64,000 nt of DNA from Chitinophaga eiseniae (lineage in GTDB: Bacteria; Bacteroidota; Bacteroidia; Chitinophagales; Chitinophagaceae), in NCBI RefSeq assembly GCF_900167135.1, contig NZ_FUWZ01000001.1:1660336-1724335 (forward strand), written 5' to 3'. Below, piece by piece: positions 24,072 to 33,900 of this stretch. The notes beneath the pieces are model-generated. The model was not told where the DNA came from, searched no databases, and saw only the letters and a list, made by a program, of their open reading frames with translations. Each line of letters opens with the position of its first letter. Within the stretch, counting starts at the first letter, position 1. The translations under genes were made by a program, and so were the position numbers.

Positions 24072-26741
24072 ATGCTTTTTTGGGCAAAAAAAAATATTCT
24101 GGTTGTTTTTATTGTTTTTGGGGTACACATGGCTTTGGGACAAAAGAAAGTGATTGGTGTAGATGATCTTGGGACTTGGGGACTCATTTCTCAGAATGCG
24201 AAATTAAACGATAACGGATCTGCTTTGAGTTATTATATTAACGGAAAACCAACAGCCGGTAAATTTACAGCCGTATTACAATCCACTGGGAGCAGTTGGA
24301 TTAAGGAATTTCCAATGGGTTACGGACATTATTTTACTAGCGATAATAGAATTTTTTTGTGCGTGTTGCCAGGGAATGAGATTGTTATACAATATTTGAA
24401 TTCGGAAAGACAAAGTAGAATATATAATGTCGGAAAATACTCTGTGTGGAGGGCAGACGGCAGTGATTGGTTGGCTTATACAAAGCTGCCAAAAAGCAGT
24501 AGAGAGCTATTATTAGTTAATCTGTCTAGAAGTGAAGACACAATAGTATACCACCAAGTAGATGATTACTTTCTAAATGGCAATGGGAGTTGTTTTGTGG
24601 TGATCAATAAGGTTGATTCGAGTAACTATTCGTTAAGAATGTTGAATATAAAGATGGGAGAAGTTAGAGAGATTTATAGAGGGGTAAAGCCTACAAATAT
24701 TGTTATAGATGACAGTGGGAGAAAAATTGCGTTTTTGACAACTTCCGAAAATCAAGCTAAAGTAGCCAAAAATATTTGGTATTGGGATATGGACATTATG
24801 AAGGAGCCAGTAATTGTACAGCCGGACATTTTTGCAGATCCCAACTTGCTATTGACTAGTTTGGATGGATTTAGTACGGAAAACGGGATGTTTTTTTGTA
24901 CACTAAGTAATAGAGCTGGAGTCAAGAATGATTATACAATGGGGCCTTCGATATGGAGGTATAATTCTGCTAAACTAGAAAGTGACTTGTCTGACGGAAA
25001 TGCTAAAAATTATACATTTAGCGCTGCTTGGTATCCAAGTGAGAATAAAATCGTTCAGCTCCAAAAGCAAGGAGAAACGGAAATTCAGAAGAAAGACGGA
25101 AGAAGGCAATTATTATTCTATAACAATGGATATCGGGGTGAATGGAATTGGAACGAAAATTCCATTCCATCTTGTGTTTTGGTTGATATGAAAAGAGGGT
25201 TAAGGCGAAGCCTGACTCAGCCAGGTGACAGAAATGCAAAGTCTTATGTGTTGTCACCCAAAGGGAATCATATCGTATACTATGATGCCGATATGTCCGC
25301 TTATTTTCATTATGATATAGAGAGCGGTATCAGACGCAATTTAACGTCTGGAATTTTGGCAAAATGGACTACTTATGATAGGGATGACGAGCCATTTGCT
25401 TCATATATAAATATAGGTGTTGCTGGTTTTAGTGCTGATGAGTCTAAGGTTTTCATATATAGCCAGTATGATATTTTTGAAATAGATCTTACAGGAAAGA
25501 AAGCTCCTCTAAATCTTACAAATGGATACGGGAAAGAGAATAGTATTGTATTTCGGTTCGCTTTTCTTCCAGAAACTTGGGATTCAAAGAGGATATTATT
25601 AACAGCTTTCAACCGTAAAACGAAGGAAAATGGTTTCTTTGAAGTAAGGGAAGGTGATCCGAAAAGTCTAAGTGTATTGACTATGGAGAATGCGCTGTTT
25701 ACCGGGGTTGATGAGAGTAAGTATGTGATACGGAATATGCCGGTTAGGGCTAAGGACGCTGATGTCTTTGTTGTCACAAAAATGGATGCTAAACATGCAC
25801 CTGATTTGTATGTAACTCGTGACTTCAAAGTATTTAAGAAATTGAGTGATGTGCATCCAGAGAAAGAGTTTAATTGGCTAACAACAGAATTGATTGATTT
25901 TGAGTCATTGGACGGAAAGGTTTCACAAGGTATACTATATAAGCCTGAGGATTTTGATCCGAAGAAAAAGTACCCTCTGGTGTTCTATTATTACGAAAAA
26001 ATTAGCGAGTGCTTAAATTTTTTTATAAATCCTGATGTTAGTATAGGGCCCGTCAATATTCCATATCTGGTGAGTAATGGTTATTTAGTATTTGCTCCCG
26101 ATGTACATTTTGAGATTGGGTATCCGGGTAGAAGCTCTTATAATACGGTTATGGGAGCTGCAAATATGCTAATAAAATTGCCATTTGTTGATTCTACGAA
26201 GATGGGAATACAGGGCCATAGTTTTGGTGGGTTCCAGACTAATTACATTATAACCCATACTAGTCGATTTGCGGCTGCTTGCTCTGCGGCGGGGTTTACA
26301 AATTTTGTTAGTGCATATGGAGCCGTGATAGGTGATGGTTACTCCCGACAGGGACAGTATGAGCTATATCGGGATAGAATCGGGGCCACATTATGGGCAC
26401 GGCCTGATCTTTATCTGGAAAATTCTCCGGTACTTAGAATTGACAAAATAAACACACCCTTATTGATGATGCACAATAAAGATGATGGAGACGTTCCTGT
26501 GGAGCAGGGGTTGGAATTTTTTACGGGTTTACGTAGATTGGGGAAAACAGCTTATCTGTTGCAGTATAAAGATGCGGGACATGTTGTAATCGGAGATGAT
26601 GCTAAGGATTACAGTAAAAGAATACTAGATTTTTTTAATTTCTACCTAAAAAAGGGGAAATTGCCTAGTTGGATGACTAATAAGCCGGCGAATGTTATCG
26701 AATTCAGTTATCCCTTCCATAGCCAAGTTGTACATAAGTAG
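24072..26741 (+). CDS. S9-family peptidase (prolyl-oligopeptidase/DPP-IV-like), exported
   Basis: 889 residues with a hydrophobic signal segment (residues 8-23, ending LGQ). Residues about 30-600 are beta-rich and would form the propeller; the last 260 are the hydrolase domain. The triad is complete: Ser717 in IQGHSFGGFQ, Asp in HNKDDGDVP (near 800) and His in YKDAGHVV (near 838). The segment LVFYYYEKISE and YLVFAPDVHFEIGYPG are typical of the oxyanion side. These enzymes cut short peptides, often after Pro, outside the cytosol. It follows a peptide gene and lies in the same AT-rich block; the peptides have LP-N and TP/DP motifs, so processing or turnover of them is possible but unproven. Confidence 0.9.
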   Translation: MLFWAKKNILVVFIVFGVHMALGQKKVIGVDDLGTWGLISQNAKLNDNGSALSYYINGKPTAGKFTAVLQSTGSSWIKEFPMGYGHYFTSDNRIFLCVLPGNEIVIQYLNSERQSRIYNVGKYSVWRADGSDWLAYTKLPKSSRELLLVNLSRSEDTIVYHQVDDYFLNGNGSCFVVINKVDSSNYSLRMLNIKMGEVREIYRGVKPTNIVIDDSGRKIAFLTTSENQAKVAKNIWYWDMDIMKEPVIVQPDIFADPNLLLTSLDGFSTENGMFFCTLSNRAGVKNDYTMGPSIWRYNSAKLESDLSDGNAKNYTFSAAWYPSENKIVQLQKQGETEIQKKDGRRQLLFYNNGYRGEWNWNENSIPSCVLVDMKRGLRRSLTQPGDRNAKSYVLSPKGNHIVYYDADMSAYFHYDIESGIRRNLTSGILAKWTTYDRDDEPFASYINIGVAGFSADESKVFIYSQYDIFEIDLTGKKAPLNLTNGYGKENSIVFRFAFLPETWDSKRILLTAFNRKTKENGFFEVREGDPKSLSVLTMENALFTGVDESKYVIRNMPVRAKDADVFVVTKMDAKHAPDLYVTRDFKVFKKLSDVHPEKEFNWLTTELIDFESLDGKVSQGILYKPEDFDPKKKYPLVFYYYEKISECLNFFINPDVSIGPVNIPYLVSNGYLVFAPDVHFEIGYPGRSSYNTVMGAANMLIKLPFVDSTKMGIQGHSFGGFQTNYIITHTSRFAAACSAAGFTNFVSAYGAVIGDGYSRQGQYELYRDRIGATLWARPDLYLENSPVLRIDKINTPLLMMHNKDDGDVPVEQGLEFFTGLRRLGKTAYLLQYKDAGHVVIGDDAKDYSKRILDFFNFYLKKGKLPSWMTNKPANVIEFSYPFHSQVVHK

Positions 26742-26781
26742 TCAGATGTGGTTGAGCTTGTCCCCAATCCATTCGCAGACA

Positions 26782-26803
26782 CTATCTCAAAAACTGTGTA
26801 AAT
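26782..26803 (+). repeat. Left inverted repeat of the IS
   Basis: CTATCTCAAAAACTGTGTAAAT. It matches the complement of the right end (CTATTTCACTAAGTGTGTAAA) at about 16 of 21 positions, best in the TGTGTAAA inner part. Confidence 0.8.
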
Positions 26804-26806
26804 AGT

Positions 26807-26834
26807 AAAAATCGGGGTTTCGCTCCGATTTTTT
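26807..26834 (+). terminator. Hairpin between left IS end and transposase
   Basis: AAAAATCGG (26807-26815) pairs with CCGATTTTTT (26825-26834). A terminator here would keep outside transcription from driving transposase, as is common in insertion sequences. Confidence 0.75.
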
Positions 26835-26857
26835 AATTTTAAAGCATATACAGTTTT

Positions 26858-28054
26858 ATGAAGACAGAAGATTTTTTATCAGACGACTTTCTGAAGCAGT
26901 TTAAAACAGCTGATCAGCTAAACGATTTTCTTGCCCAGATTCAGAAGCGGGGTATTGAAAAGATGCTGGAAGGCGAGTTGGATAGCCATTTAGGCTATGA
27001 CAAGCATGAACATAATGACAGTACCAATAGCCGTAATGGCTACGGTAAGAAGAAGATTAAGACCAGCTATGGTGAATCAGAGATAAAAGTCCCCAGAGAT
27101 CGTGACGCCAGCTTTAATCCCATGATTCTCCCTAAACGCGAAGGGATGGCTCAAGGGCTGGAAGAGGTAATTGTGTCCTTTTATGCCAAGGGGATGAGTG
27201 TGTCAGACATAGAAGAACAAATAAGGGAAGTATATAAATTTGACGTTTCTACGGCCACGATCAGCCGTATCACCAGCCGGGTGACAGAAGATATTGTCGC
27301 CTGGCAAAACCGGCCACTGGAACCGGTTTATCTCATCGTCTGGATGGACGGTATTGTGTTCAAGGTACGGGAGAACAGCAAAGTAGTGAATAAAACCGTC
27401 TATATCGCAGTGGGCCTAAAGCGGGATGGCCTCAAAGAAGTGTTGGGAATGTGGCTGGGTAAGAATGAATCAGCTGCTTATTGGATGACTGTGCTTACAG
27501 ATCTTAAGGCGCGTGGCCTGGAAGATATTTTAATAACGGCCACAGATAATCTGAATGGATTCACTCAGACCATCAGATCCGTATTCCCACTGTCTGCCAC
27601 TCAGGTTTGTGTCGTACATCAGATACGCAACAGCTGTCGCTATGTTGTTTGGAAAGATAAAAAGGAGTTTACAACCGATATGAAGGATGTTTATGCAGCT
27701 CCAACCAGACAGGCTGCCCTGGCTGCTCTTGACGCCCTGGATACTAAGTGGAGCGCTAAGTATGCATACGCTATCAAAAGCTGGCGTGAAAACTGGGAAG
27801 ACCTCACCGTCTTCTTTGACTTCCCCCTGGAGATCAGACAGATCATCTACACGACAAACCTCATCGAAAATCTGAACGGTAAGATTAGAAAATACACCAA
27901 AAACAAGCTGTCCTTCCCTACAGATGAAGCAGTGTTTAAATCTGTATACCTGGCTTTACGGGAAGTATCAAAAAAATGGACCATGCCCATTAGAAACTGG
28001 GGCATGATCCTAAATCAGTTTTTAACTATTTTTGATAAAAGAGTGAGAATCTAA
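26858..28054 (+). CDS. IS256-family transposase
   Basis: 398 residues, the usual length and apparently intact. The DDE catalytic residues are in WMDGIVFKV (first Asp), [10 protein letters not shown] (second Asp) and [14 protein letters not shown] (Glu). The N-terminus has the family's [16 protein letters not shown] basic segment ([17 protein letters not shown]) and [13 protein letters not shown]. It carries out cut-and-paste or copy-out transposition. No frameshift or stop is visible, so the element may still be active. Confidence 0.95.
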   Translation: MKTEDFLSDDFLKQFKTADQLNDFLAQIQKRGIEKMLEGELDSHLGYDKHEHNDSTNSRNGYGKKKIKTSYGESEIKVPRDRDASFNPMILPKREGMAQGLEEVIVSFYAKGMSVSDIEEQIREVYKFDVSTATISRITSRVTEDIVAWQNRPLEPVYLIVWMDGIVFKVRENSKVVNKTVYIAVGLKRDGLKEVLGMWLGKNESAAYWMTVLTDLKARGLEDILITATDNLNGFTQTIRSVFPLSATQVCVVHQIRNSCRYVVWKDKKEFTTDMKDVYAAPTRQAALAALDALDTKWSAKYAYAIKSWRENWEDLTVFFDFPLEIRQIIYTTNLIENLNGKIRKYTKNKLSFPTDEAVFKSVYLALREVSKKWTMPIRNWGMILNQFLTIFDKRVRI

Positions 28055-28082
28055 TTATTATCCTGATTCCCCGGTTTTTAAG

Positions 28083-28103
28083 TTTACACACTTAGTGAAA
28101 TAG
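28083..28103 (-). repeat. Right inverted repeat of the IS
   Basis: TTTACACACTTAGTGAAATAG on the plus strand, the imperfect complement of the left end. Confidence 0.8.
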
Positions 28104-28127
28104 TCCCCCTTTTATGCCAAGGGGACT
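28102..28127 (-). terminator. Possible terminator of the minus-strand thioredoxin gene
   Basis: AGTCCCC (28102-28108) pairs with GGGGACT (28121-28127) around a 12-base loop. It is 11 bases past the stop of the minus-strand gene and touches the IS end; the T-run on the minus strand is weak (ATTTC). Confidence 0.35.
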
Positions 28128-28138
28128 GACTATAACCG

Positions 28139-29431
28139 CTAGTTCCATATAGGAATGTTTGCTTCCATTTTGGATAGAGTTTTTTTAATTTCCGCTGTGG
28201 ATGCGTCGTCTTTATTTTTTTCAGAAATTAGTAATGCCTTTTTTTCTACGGTGATTGCTTCTGTTTTTTCTCCAAGTTTATACAATACATTCGCATATGT
28301 ATCCATTTTTGCATGGTCGTCGGGATAAGAAGCTGTTATGATTTGCATGTATTCTCTAGCTTTTTTGAGGATTCTAAAGTCGTTACTGTATTTTAATACA
28401 GTTAGAAATACAAAATTGTTGGCCTCGAAAGCTTCCCAGACGCCAAACTTGTTATTCATTTTATCCAAGCGCTCCATATGGTATCGAATTGCATTATTCC
28501 AATCCTCATGTTCACTATACCAATTTATTTGATATCGTAAGACTAAATCAGAAGCCAGGCTATTGTCCCATGATCTTGTTATTACTTTTTTGATGCTATC
28601 CCAATCAGGTGTGCTCTTTTCTAGTTCTGCTTTTTTTAAAACTGGTGAAATGAGTTCTTGGATGGCAATCTGTCTAATTAGTTGGTCTGAAAATCCTGAG
28701 TCTTTCATAATTGAGTCGACCTTCTGCCTATGTAAATAGATATACCTTGTTGCGCTATCTTTTCGAGTTAATAGACTACCAAATGTATTGAAAAAAGGTT
28801 TGTATTTGGCATGTAGATAGTCCTCTGGAGGTCTATTGTCAATAGCTTTTTCCTTAAATGAGTTTGCAACTTTTTGGGAAAGAGAATCCTCTCGGTAGCT
28901 TTTTAGAGTAATGGCATAATTAAGAAGCTCATCGGGATTCATTTTCCTGGAATTATACCGGATTAACTGCCCTGCATAATTACTATTTATGTCCCTTGCA
29001 GTGTTGCAAAATGCGATAAATGAGTCTGGTGCCATGTAGCCCGTTCCTCGATGAAGGATATTTTCGTCGGCATCAAGAAATAGATAGGTGGGGAAGCTAC
29101 GTATTTTGTACTTCTTGAGGAGCCTTCTAGCAATATTATATCTCTTCTGTATTTCCTCCGTATCGTTTTTGCTACTGTCCGCTTGTAGCTTTATTGAAGT
29201 GAAGTGTTTATTCAAGTATTGGCTTATAACAGTGCTTGGATATACTTCGCTATCCATTTTTTTGCAAGGGCCACACCATGTAGCATAAAAGTCAATAAAG
29301 ATAATCTTATTTTCGGAACTTGATTTCAGTTTTATTTGTTCCCAATCGAGATTTTCATTGAAGTTAGTTCGAGTTTGTCCAAAGGTTGAGTTGGTGATGA
29401 TACTGCTTGCTAATAATAAAATCCATTTCAT
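28139..29431 (-). CDS. Secreted thioredoxin-domain protein with helical C-terminal region
   Basis: 430 residues with signal peptide (residues 1-19, ending FGQ). Thioredoxin domain at residues 22-150 with C53-G-P-C56 in FYATWCGPCKKM and a cis-Pro loop (RSFPTYLFLD). The remaining 280 residues are helical and end with TPR-like repeats (AKMDTYANVLYKLGEKTEAI). Similar exported thioredoxin-like proteins accompany many SusC/SusD pairs in Bacteroidota. It follows SusD by 31 bp and closes the susC-susD-trx operon. With the CEIC protein on the other side of the IS it is the second redox protein of the AT-rich block. Confidence 0.9.
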   Translation of the reverse strand: MKWILLLASSIITNSTFGQTRTNFNENLDWEQIKLKSSSENKIIFIDFYATWCGPCKKMDSEVYPSTVISQYLNKHFTSIKLQADSSKNDTEEIQKRYNIARRLLKKYKIRSFPTYLFLDADENILHRGTGYMAPDSFIAFCNTARDINSNYAGQLIRYNSRKMNPDELLNYAITLKSYREDSLSQKVANSFKEKAIDNRPPEDYLHAKYKPFFNTFGSLLTRKDSATRYIYLHRQKVDSIMKDSGFSDQLIRQIAIQELISPVLKKAELEKSTPDWDSIKKVITRSWDNSLASDLVLRYQINWYSEHEDWNNAIRYHMERLDKMNNKFGVWEAFEANNFVFLTVLKYSNDFRILKKAREYMQIITASYPDDHAKMDTYANVLYKLGEKTEAITVEKKALLISEKNKDDASTAEIKKTLSKMEANIPIWN

Positions 29432-29462
29432 TTTTATATAGTTAAGGTTTTGTAAGGTGTAT

Positions 29463-30899
29463 TTAATAACCGATATTTTGCGTTAGGTTTGGATTCGTTA
29501 ATCTTTCAGTGTTTGGTATGGGATACCTAACTTTAAAGGATGCCCAAGTTCCGCCTTTGAATGCCATTGCATTTTGCATAACCGAATCAACGGAGTTGGT
29601 CCTTATTAAGTCAAACCATCTATGTCCCCATTCGGTAAAAAGTTCTACTCGACGTTCTCTATTAATGGCGATTCGTAACGCAGATACACTGTTGGTGGAA
29701 ATGGGGGGGATACCTGCACGTTTTCTTATCGCATTGAGGTCTTCTTTAGCTCCTTCGATATTATTTTGTTCGAGTCTTGATTCTGCTCTTATCAGGTATT
29801 GTTCCGCTAGTCGAAAGACTATGCAATACTCTTTTACACTTGAACTACTGAGGTCCGCTTGATATTTAAATGCGTATGGGTAGGTTTGATTATTTGCAGA
29901 TATATAGTTTATCCAACTTGTTAGTCTTTTGTCATTGTCTTCGAAACTGGACATCAGAGATGGTGAAAGGTAATAGTTTCTAAGAGACAGCGTACCTGGG
30001 GCGCTAGTTAGTATAAAGAAGGTGGCTTCATCTGTATTATATCCTTGTTTGACTGGTTGAAGTGCCCACAACGTTTCTTTGCTATTTTTCTTAAAGACTG
30101 AATCTAGCCCTACTAGATCGTATTGCGATTTATTATTTATAATTGTAGTTGCGGCTGTTTCTGCTTCGAGATATTTTTTTCTGTAAAGTTTTACCCTAGC
30201 CTGGAGCGCGACTGCTGTTGATTGGTTGGGTCGTACCCGTTCGGTTGTTGGTTTAATAATACTTGCGTCTACGTAATCGTCATTAAGATAGGTTTTAGAT
30301 TGCTCAAGATCGGTTTCAATATGGTTGTATATTGCTGATGTTGAGGACCGGGTGATAGTAGAATTTATCCGGTAGTCAGTAGATGTGACAAGGGGAACAT
30401 CACCAAACAGATTAACCAGATAGAAGAAGTAAAATGCTCTTAGAAAGTATGCCTCTCCAAGCAATCTTTTTTTTACAGCAGGTGTTAAGGTTTGGCTTTG
30501 GTTTAAACCTTCAATGGCTGCATTGATTGTAAAGATTCTTGGGTAGAGGTTGGAGAAGTAGTTATTGTACCCGCCATTGTTTATGTAGTCAGGACTGACC
30601 ATATTTCTCCACCAAATAAGATCTGCTTGAACATTTAAGTTTCCAATACCGAGATTGTCTGAAGCTAGTTCTTCAATAAGAGAGATAGAGGTGATACCAC
30701 CATCAGAGAATCCCTGCATGATTTTGGTGTAGATTCCGGTTAATACCGCCGCTGCGGTATAATCATTTTTATAGACGTTCGCTTCGTTTATACTGGTTGT
30801 GGGGGCAGGGATCTCTAAGAACTTTTTGCAGCTGATTAGAGTGAGATTATTCAGTATTAAAAATATGCATGAGGTTTTTATTAATATTTGCCTGTTCAT
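29463..30899 (-). CDS. SusD/RagB-family outer-membrane lipoprotein
   Basis: 478 residues, typical length. Lipobox LISC with lipidated Cys24, followed by KKFLEIPAPTTSINEANVY, the standard SusD start. Helical TPR-like core (AYFLRAFYFFYLVNLFGDVPLV) and the C-terminal motif RRVELFTEWGHRWFDLIRT are diagnostic. It forms the lid over the SusC barrel and binds the substrate outside the cell. It follows susC by 13 bp on the minus strand. What it binds is unknown; with peptidase and thioredoxin neighbours, peptides are more likely than glycans. Confidence 0.95.
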   Translation of the reverse strand: MNRQILIKTSCIFLILNNLTLISCKKFLEIPAPTTSINEANVYKNDYTAAAVLTGIYTKIMQGFSDGGITSISLIEELASDNLGIGNLNVQADLIWWRNMVSPDYINNGGYNNYFSNLYPRIFTINAAIEGLNQSQTLTPAVKKRLLGEAYFLRAFYFFYLVNLFGDVPLVTSTDYRINSTITRSSTSAIYNHIETDLEQSKTYLNDDYVDASIIKPTTERVRPNQSTAVALQARVKLYRKKYLEAETAATTIINNKSQYDLVGLDSVFKKNSKETLWALQPVKQGYNTDEATFFILTSAPGTLSLRNYYLSPSLMSSFEDNDKRLTSWINYISANNQTYPYAFKYQADLSSSSVKEYCIVFRLAEQYLIRAESRLEQNNIEGAKEDLNAIRKRAGIPPISTNSVSALRIAINRERRVELFTEWGHRWFDLIRTNSVDSVMQNAMAFKGGTWASFKVRYPIPNTERLTNPNLTQNIGY

Positions 30900-30912
30900 A
30901 ACTGATTTAGTT

Positions 30913-33900
30913 TTAGATGTTTAAATGAAGGCCGAAGGTAATTGTTCGGAGAGGAGGAAGAACTGATAGAAAAGCTGTCTCTGGGTCTGTTCCAAAGAAA
31001 TTAGAGATGGTAAGAAGGTTTTGTCCCTGTATGAAAAATCTTGCCGTGTTTATTTTAATCTTCTTTGCCCAACTATGCGGACATGTATAGGATAGTCTTA
31101 GGTTTCTCAGTTTAATAAAAGATGCGTCTTCGTAGTTTGCACTGCTTGATCCCAATGCATAATAGGCCATAACAGCATCAAAGTTTTCCGACGACACCAT
31201 CTGATATGTAGCTACATCACCTGGTCTTCGCCATCTGTCTTGTATGGCTGTTGGCATTTGTGTGATTACTCCAGGGAAACCTGTTAGAGTCATCCTGTTA
31301 GTAGCCCCCATTTTTTTTACGAACTGGAATAGGAAATCCAGGGTTAGACCTTTAAAGCTGATAGTATTACTAATGCTTCCATAGTATTTTGGAGATGTGT
31401 TGATAATTTCTGTTCTGTCGGTGATAGAATTAGGAATAGAGGTGGCTTTTCCGTCAGCTGCCCGGTATTGATATAAACCTGTATTGGGGTTTACTCCAAG
31501 AAATGGAAATACCTTAGCAATGTTGACTGGTTGCCCGACTTCATATGTCAATCTGAAGGTGGTTTTATCTAGGTCTTTGAACTCAATAAGTTTGTTAGTA
31601 GGAATTGTCAAGTTTGCTGAGATATTCCATATTACTTTTTTGCTTTTTAGTGGAGATACATCTAGCTGAAACTCAAATCCAGTATTTTGGATTGTGGCAT
31701 CAATATTTTGATTTACTCCAATGAAACCTGTTACCAATCCAAGTGGATAAGTTATCAGCTGATTGGATGATCTATTTATATTGTAATTTGCCGAAAATAG
31801 AATTTGGTTATTTAGAACTCCTACATCGATTCCGAGATTTAGTTTTTTGGTTAGTTCCCATTGCAGGTAAGGATTTGATAATCCTGTTGGCTGGATGCCT
31901 ACAGTTTGTTGGTATAAAATGGGGGTGGTAATGTTGTTGTATAAGCTTAGGTAAAGATAGTCTGGGATTTGATCATTCCCCGTGGTGCCATATGAAATTT
32001 TTAGTTTTCCGAGACTTAGCCATGGTAGACTGTTTTTCGAGAATCTTTCGTCACTGAAAATCCAAGCACCTGCTACTGAGTAGAAATTTGCGAACCTGTT
32101 TGCACTTCCAAATCGGGTAGTGCCATCTCGTCTTCCAGCAAGTGTTATTAGGTATTTGTCGCGGTGATTATAGTTGATACGACTATAGAAGCCATTGTAA
32201 CGGTACGTTACTATGTAAGGCTGTGCTGTAATGTTAGGTGCGTTCGCTATATTTTCGAGTTGCGCGTCGTCGATAAATCCCCCTCCGGCAGTGAGAAGTG
32301 CGTTGTCCTTCTTTTGTTGGAAAGAACTTCCTATTAGTATGTCTAGTTTTCCATTGTTGAAGTCCTTTTTGTATTTAATTTTAGGTTCGATAATCCATGA
32401 AGCTGTTGATTTATTAGAAAGGTTAACCTTTCTAAGGTTAATGGGAAGTGCCGGACTAAAGGAGGATTGGGGCGTAATGGCGCTTTCTGCGATTTGTAGG
32501 TTGTTGTAACCTGCTGAGCTACTAATTTCTAAGCCAGGAAGTGCCATGTATCCTAGTTCGATGTTTCCAATAGTGTTATTGGTAGCGCCTTTGTACCTTC
32601 TCGTAATATAAGCTATCGGATTGTCTAGCGTATATCTGCTAGTTCCAGGAATCAGTCCCCAACTTAAGGTTCCGTCTTCTTTATATAATTGGGGCGCATT
32701 AGGCGGTAGTGTAACTACTTTACTCATTAAATCAATATTCATCATTGAATTATCGTCATTCACATATGTTCCAGAGAAACTCATACGGAATTTTTGATTG
32801 TTTGATTTGTGATTAAAACTCATGTGTACATTCTCTCTGGTGTCAGCAAAGTCTCCAGGAGTAACAGTTGTTTGTTTAAGGTAGCCACCGCCTACGTAGA
32901 ATTGTGTATGTTCAGTTCCTCCTGATATTGCAGCTTGTGCATTGGTAAATTGGGCCGATCCACCGACAAGCATCTTTTGCCAGTTGGTAGTTTTAGTGGA
33001 ATCCCATGCGCCACTGATATCATAATCGTTGGTGTATGATATTGTGGAGTTGTCATTTTTTTTTGCTTCTTTTCTAAGTCTAATGTAGTCAGTCGTATTT
33101 AAAAGTTTAGGTTGACGAGATACTTTGCTGAAACCTGTTTGAAAGTCAACGTCCACCCTTGTATTACCTGGTTTTCCTTTTTTTGTGGTGATAAGTATTG
33201 CTCCGTTTGCAGCTCGTGAGCCGTAGATAGCGGTGGCATCTGCATCTTTAAGCACCGTTATACTCTCGATGTCGCCTGGATTTACGTAATTTAAGGTGCT
33301 TCCTCCAGATCCGCCAATTGCTGCAGTCATAATTGAGGGATTGGGATTTACAGGGGGGTAAGGAACGCCGTCAATAACAAAGAAAGGTGAGGTGCCTTGT
33401 GCTAAACTGTTTACGCCTTGGATGTTGACATTAATATTGCCGGCTGCTACCCCTGTGGTTTGTTGAATAAATACTCCCGGAACACGACCTTGAAGTGTGA
33501 GCAACGGATTCGACACCGGCTGCCTTTCTATCACCTCCGCACTTACCGTCCCAATATTCCCCGTACTCGTCCTCTTCGTCGTTGTCCCATACGCGATCAC
33601 CTGCACCTGGTCCAGTGCCGTGTTCAGCTGTTTCAGCACTACGTCTATCTCTCCCTGTTGGGCTTTTATTTCCCGGGAGAGGTAGCCGATGTAGCTAAAG
33701 ATCAGCGTGGCGGCGGCATTTGTTTTCAGGGTGTAAGTACCATCGGGCTTTGTGACGGTGCCGGTGCCGCCGCCTTTTACGCGGACGCTCACGCCTACGA
33801 GCGGCTGACCTTTATCATCCCGGACGCTGCCCTGGACGTAGACAACTTTGGTGGAGTCCGGAGCGCCTGAATCGAACGTGAGAAAGTCAGCTCCTGACAG

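Larger units (their letters stand above)
26782..28104. mobile_element. IS256-family insertion sequence
   Basis: About 1.32 kb, bounded by imperfect inverted repeats (26782-26803 and 28083-28103) and holding one full-length transposase gene. Base composition is richer in GC than the surrounding block. No flanking 8- or 9-bp direct repeat could be found at either edge, so the borders may be off by a few bases or the element may be old. It separates the S9 peptidase gene from the thioredoxin/SusD/SusC genes, which face it. Confidence 0.85.

Noticed and set aside
26760..28130. Target-site duplication around the IS element (TCCCC occurs near both ends)
   Set aside because: The matches are at different distances from the inverted repeats and too short to count as a duplication.
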